Below, piece by piece: positions 19,933-22,398 of a DNA stretch of 22,398 nucleotides (within the stretch, counting starts at the first letter, position 1; each line of letters starts with the position of its first letter). The translations under genes and the position numbers were made by a program. The notes beneath the pieces are model-generated. The model saw nothing but the letters and a program-made list of their open reading frames with translations, had not been told where the DNA came from and searched no databases. The DNA lies in assembly GCA_011763485.2 (NCBI GenBank), contig JAANSK020258385.1, positions 1-22,398 on the forward strand, given 5' to 3'. Source of the stretch: Isoetes engelmannii. Lineage: Eukaryota > Streptophyta > Lycopodiopsida > Isoetales > Isoetaceae.

Positions 19933-22398
19933 TTAAAAAACATTGGGATGGTATATCAGGTGACTTTTCTGCAAGTTGAAATCAAACCTCTCAACAATCA
20001 AACTTACCTTGCATAGCTGATCAAATAAAGATGGATGCTGGTAAGAGAATTTTTTAAGGAAGTCAACCAAATATGCCGACATGTTTAACTGCAAAGATAA
20101 TAAACAACTTCAGACGAAATAATCAAGATAATCATCTATGCTCCAAATTACATCATTTGAAACGAAAAGCTTGCCTGATTTCATCTCTCTATAAAGTTTA
20201 TATATATATACCTGATTCATAGGATCAGTTGCAGCGTAACGATCGTCTTGATAGTCATCATCATCCTCCTCTCGTGCCTATATTAATAACAAGTTAAAGA
20301 AAAACCACATCATATTTTAAAAAAAGAAACATGGACCGGGCGTCATGTTTCTAGAGCAAAATGTGCACACAACGTATTGGCACCTAAACTTGCTTACAGC
20401 TTTGTCCAGAAGATGCTTCATGCTCCTGTTAGATTCAGCAGCAGTAACTTCAATGGCTTCGAGAACCCTAAAAAGAGGCTCTGCCACAGCTTCTGGTGAA
20501 ACAGCAGATCTAATCAAATGCAGAGACTTTATGGTTCCAAATCTGCCATGCCAAGAGTGAGATTCAAAAAAATACACCAGTTGACCAGAACATTTTTTTT
20601 TGCAACAGTCCAACGGCATTCAACCAATATAGCATTTACACGTTTATTTTTCTGTCCTCTCTGCAAATTGACCATACGACTTTGCTACTAAAACATACCT
20701 TGAACATTCTAGCCGTACATCCTCTTCAAGATCTGCGACATCTTGGTCTGATGTAGATAGAAGATCCATTTTGGTTACCTGCATCATGTTTAACTTGTTA
20801 ACAGCAGTGCAAGCAAATATTTTATCAGCCTCCTTTTTACCATATTTTCTAGTTGTGGACAAAGCACAAGGAAAAGAACTAGAACTAATCATGAGTAAGA
20901 GTACTGCTAGCTCGTGGAACCATAAAAGCTAGAAAAGCATATGAAATTTGTGTCATTTGGAACGTGAACACTAATACTAGTCTCAATGGTCTAGCGCAGT
21001 TGACAACAACTGAGAGGGAAATAAATAGTTAATATTACCTATAGCAGTCCATGAGATCATTGTCCTAGCTCTTGTCACTATAGTGCAGCCTTATAAGGAG
21101 ATAAGTGAAGATCTATAAATAATTTGTCCTTGGGACAAGATGAATAATCACTTACGTAAACATGTGAAATGTGCCTTAAACTAAACTCTGGATTTCAAGT
21201 CAATGAAGCTATACCATACAAGTGGCAATAGAGATGTTCAGAAAAGAGGTTCTTAGATTCAAACTAGTCAGCACCCACATATCATCATCCCATTACAACA
21301 AGCTGAAAAAGAAGTCATTAGACTTTGGAATATGTTTGTCACACAACTCTTAAAAAAACTTCTCCTTTTAATTTACATGCAAAGTGTTTTTTGAAAATAA
21401 AGTCAGGACCTCATCACTTAACCAACCATAATAAACTGCATCACTTAACATCTATTTTACCTTGATATGGTTCTCAAGTGATTCTGGAGGAAGCCGAATT
21501 GGACCCATGTTCTTGGGTTTCCCAACCCTAGCAGCAAAACTCTCAAGCTCCTTACAAATGGTAACCACTGCAGACTGAAAAATACTAGCTCAGTAAGTTC
21601 CCTTCTTCAATCAATCATCATGCTAGAAACTGCAATCCCTTCACCAAGTCTTTAACTAGTAAGTGTAATCAAAAGACATTTCGGACTAACAATTCATTTG
21701 GGATACGCTGACCTACATCTAATCCTGCTTATTACCCTATCTAGAGAGGGAACATTTGAGGCTTGGAGCCACAGAGGTACTAAATTGAGATAGAAAGAAT
21801 GTACCACAAAAAGTTATCCCTATCAAACAAGCTGTTATGAGAGGAAGTGTTGCAGATGCAGGAGGCCTTTAAGACAGGAAGAAAGTATTATGATGATCCT
21901 ATATAGACATGCTACGTCAACAAAGGAAAGGCCGAATACTAATGCTTCAAGGATCCAAATGATGTAACCCATCATCAAATAAAGGTTAAGAATCCGCTTA
22001 TCTGCCAATGCCAACGTCATGAATCTCTGGAGATCAAACGTCTTGGCCGGATCTGATAAAGCTTGTTGATGGAGCAAACAGCTGAGTCGACCCTGCAGTG
22101 GAATAACTTAAAGCTTAACATCATAGACAGGGCTTGCAAAAAGGGGAAAAATATGCTCACAAAAGTAATATTCATGCCATCGCCATGCTCCATCGATCTC
22201 AGTCCTGGAACAGAGCACTTCCGGAATGGACCTTTTTGTTAAGCCTGCATGGAAAAGGGTCTGTTAACGGATCCAGTTTTTCAGAATATTGTTGAAGCCA
22301 GAAGTTCCTTACCATCGCGATGCCTAGATTCATAGCTGTTGCAATCGATTCTTCGGGAAGCGGCTTGGATGTTCATAGCCAGTGCCGGCACCGAAAGC
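19933..22398 (-). CDS. 3' part of an importin-9-like karyopherin gene (partial)
   Basis: Importin-9-type karyopherins are HEAT-repeat proteins that carry cargo into the nucleus. Clear exons in 5' to 3' order on the minus strand are 21461-21567, 20699-20778, 20398-20542, 20212-20277 and 20008-20088, all with good GT-AG borders and matching phases. The last two give an acidic run (EEDDDDYQDD), TDPMNQLNMSAYLVDFLKKF and LFDQLC. These match the C-terminus I recall for plant importin-9 (acidic stretch, then DPLNQINLAKYL-DF and LFDHLC). The three upstream exons are helical (KELESFAARVGKPKNMG, DLEEDVRLECSRFG, EAVAEPLFRVLEAIE) and I could not match them to that family. The stop is uncertain: reading on after 20008 gives a short exon 19933-19968, while 19030-19071 is an alternative terminal exon. 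The gene continues beyond the right edge. Confidence 0.5.
21990..22092 (-). other. Possible upstream exon of the karyopherin-like gene
   Basis: After a good acceptor (TCCACTGCAG, exon from 22092) one frame reads LLHQQALSDPAKTFDLQRFM and continues helical. No convincing donor was found, so the left border is approximate and the phase to the next exon at 21567 is unresolved. I do not recognise the segment. Confidence 0.25.
22161..22244 (-). other. Possible exon near the right edge
   Basis: The segment is bounded by acceptor CCATGCAG (exon from 22244) and donor TTTT|GTGAGC (exon to 22161). Another acceptor (CTCTGTTCCAG) lies inside it near 22207. Joined in phase to the segment at 22313 onward it stays open, but no family is recognisable. 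Confidence 0.2.
22313..22398 (-). other. Possible exon running off the right edge
   Basis: It ends at the donor GCGATG|GTAAGG (exon to 22313). One frame gives an amphipathic-looking LPEESIATAMNLGIAM, preceded by a stop that would have to lie in an intron; another is open to the edge. The choice cannot be made without the sequence to the right. Confidence 0.2.

Noticed and set aside
20345-20560. Plus-strand 71-codon frame
   Set aside because: It lies antisense to the well-bounded karyopherin-like exon 20398-20542.

Overview
This is nuclear DNA of a land plant. Both well-resolved genes have many GT-AG introns of about 70-650 bp, encode plant-type proteins, and are separated by decayed transposons and simple repeats. 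The species cannot be fixed from the sequence. The short introns and a tyrosine-recombinase retroelement relic would fit a lineage outside the well-studied angiosperms, but that is a guess.

Layout. (1) Left edge, minus strand: a possible start of a Ser/Pro-rich extensin-like coding region that runs off the window. (2) 811-3283, plus: a complete six-exon COBRA-like (COBL) gene for a secreted, GPI-anchored cell-wall protein of about 455 aa. It has a GC-AG second intron that is open in frame, and a third intron full of tandem duplications, one of which copies the 5' splice site. (3) 3973-9783, minus, convergent with COBL: a complete 19-exon gene for the p115/Uso1-type Golgi tether known in plants as Golgin candidate 6 (GC6/MAG4), about 924 aa. 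(4) 9.8-13.1 kb: repeat-rich DNA with two related LINE 3' ends (minus strand), one of them with a readable ORF2 C-terminus, microsatellites, and a poly-C run beside a 10-base N gap. (5) About 13.1-17.9 kb, plus: a heavily mutated retroelement with the order gag-like / reverse transcriptase / RNase H / tyrosine recombinase, flanked by a degenerate direct repeat of about 100 bp. This is the layout of DIRS/Ngaro/PAT-type tyrosine-recombinase retrotransposons and is the most unusual item here. (6) 18.0-19.9 kb: AT-rich intergenic DNA with a 16-17 bp tandem array carrying CACGTG cores and an 88-bp tandem duplication. (7) About 19.0/19.9-22.4 kb, minus: the 3' part of a multi-exon gene. Its last clear exons match the C-terminus of plant importin-9-type karyopherins; its more upstream exons are only partly resolved.

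COBL (wall and cellulose organisation), GC6 (ER-to-Golgi vesicle tethering) and the karyopherin-like gene (nuclear import) are ordinary single plant genes with no sign of an operon-like functional link. Exon boundaries were worked out by hand from splice signals, reading phase and recalled family sequences. No alignment or database search was run.
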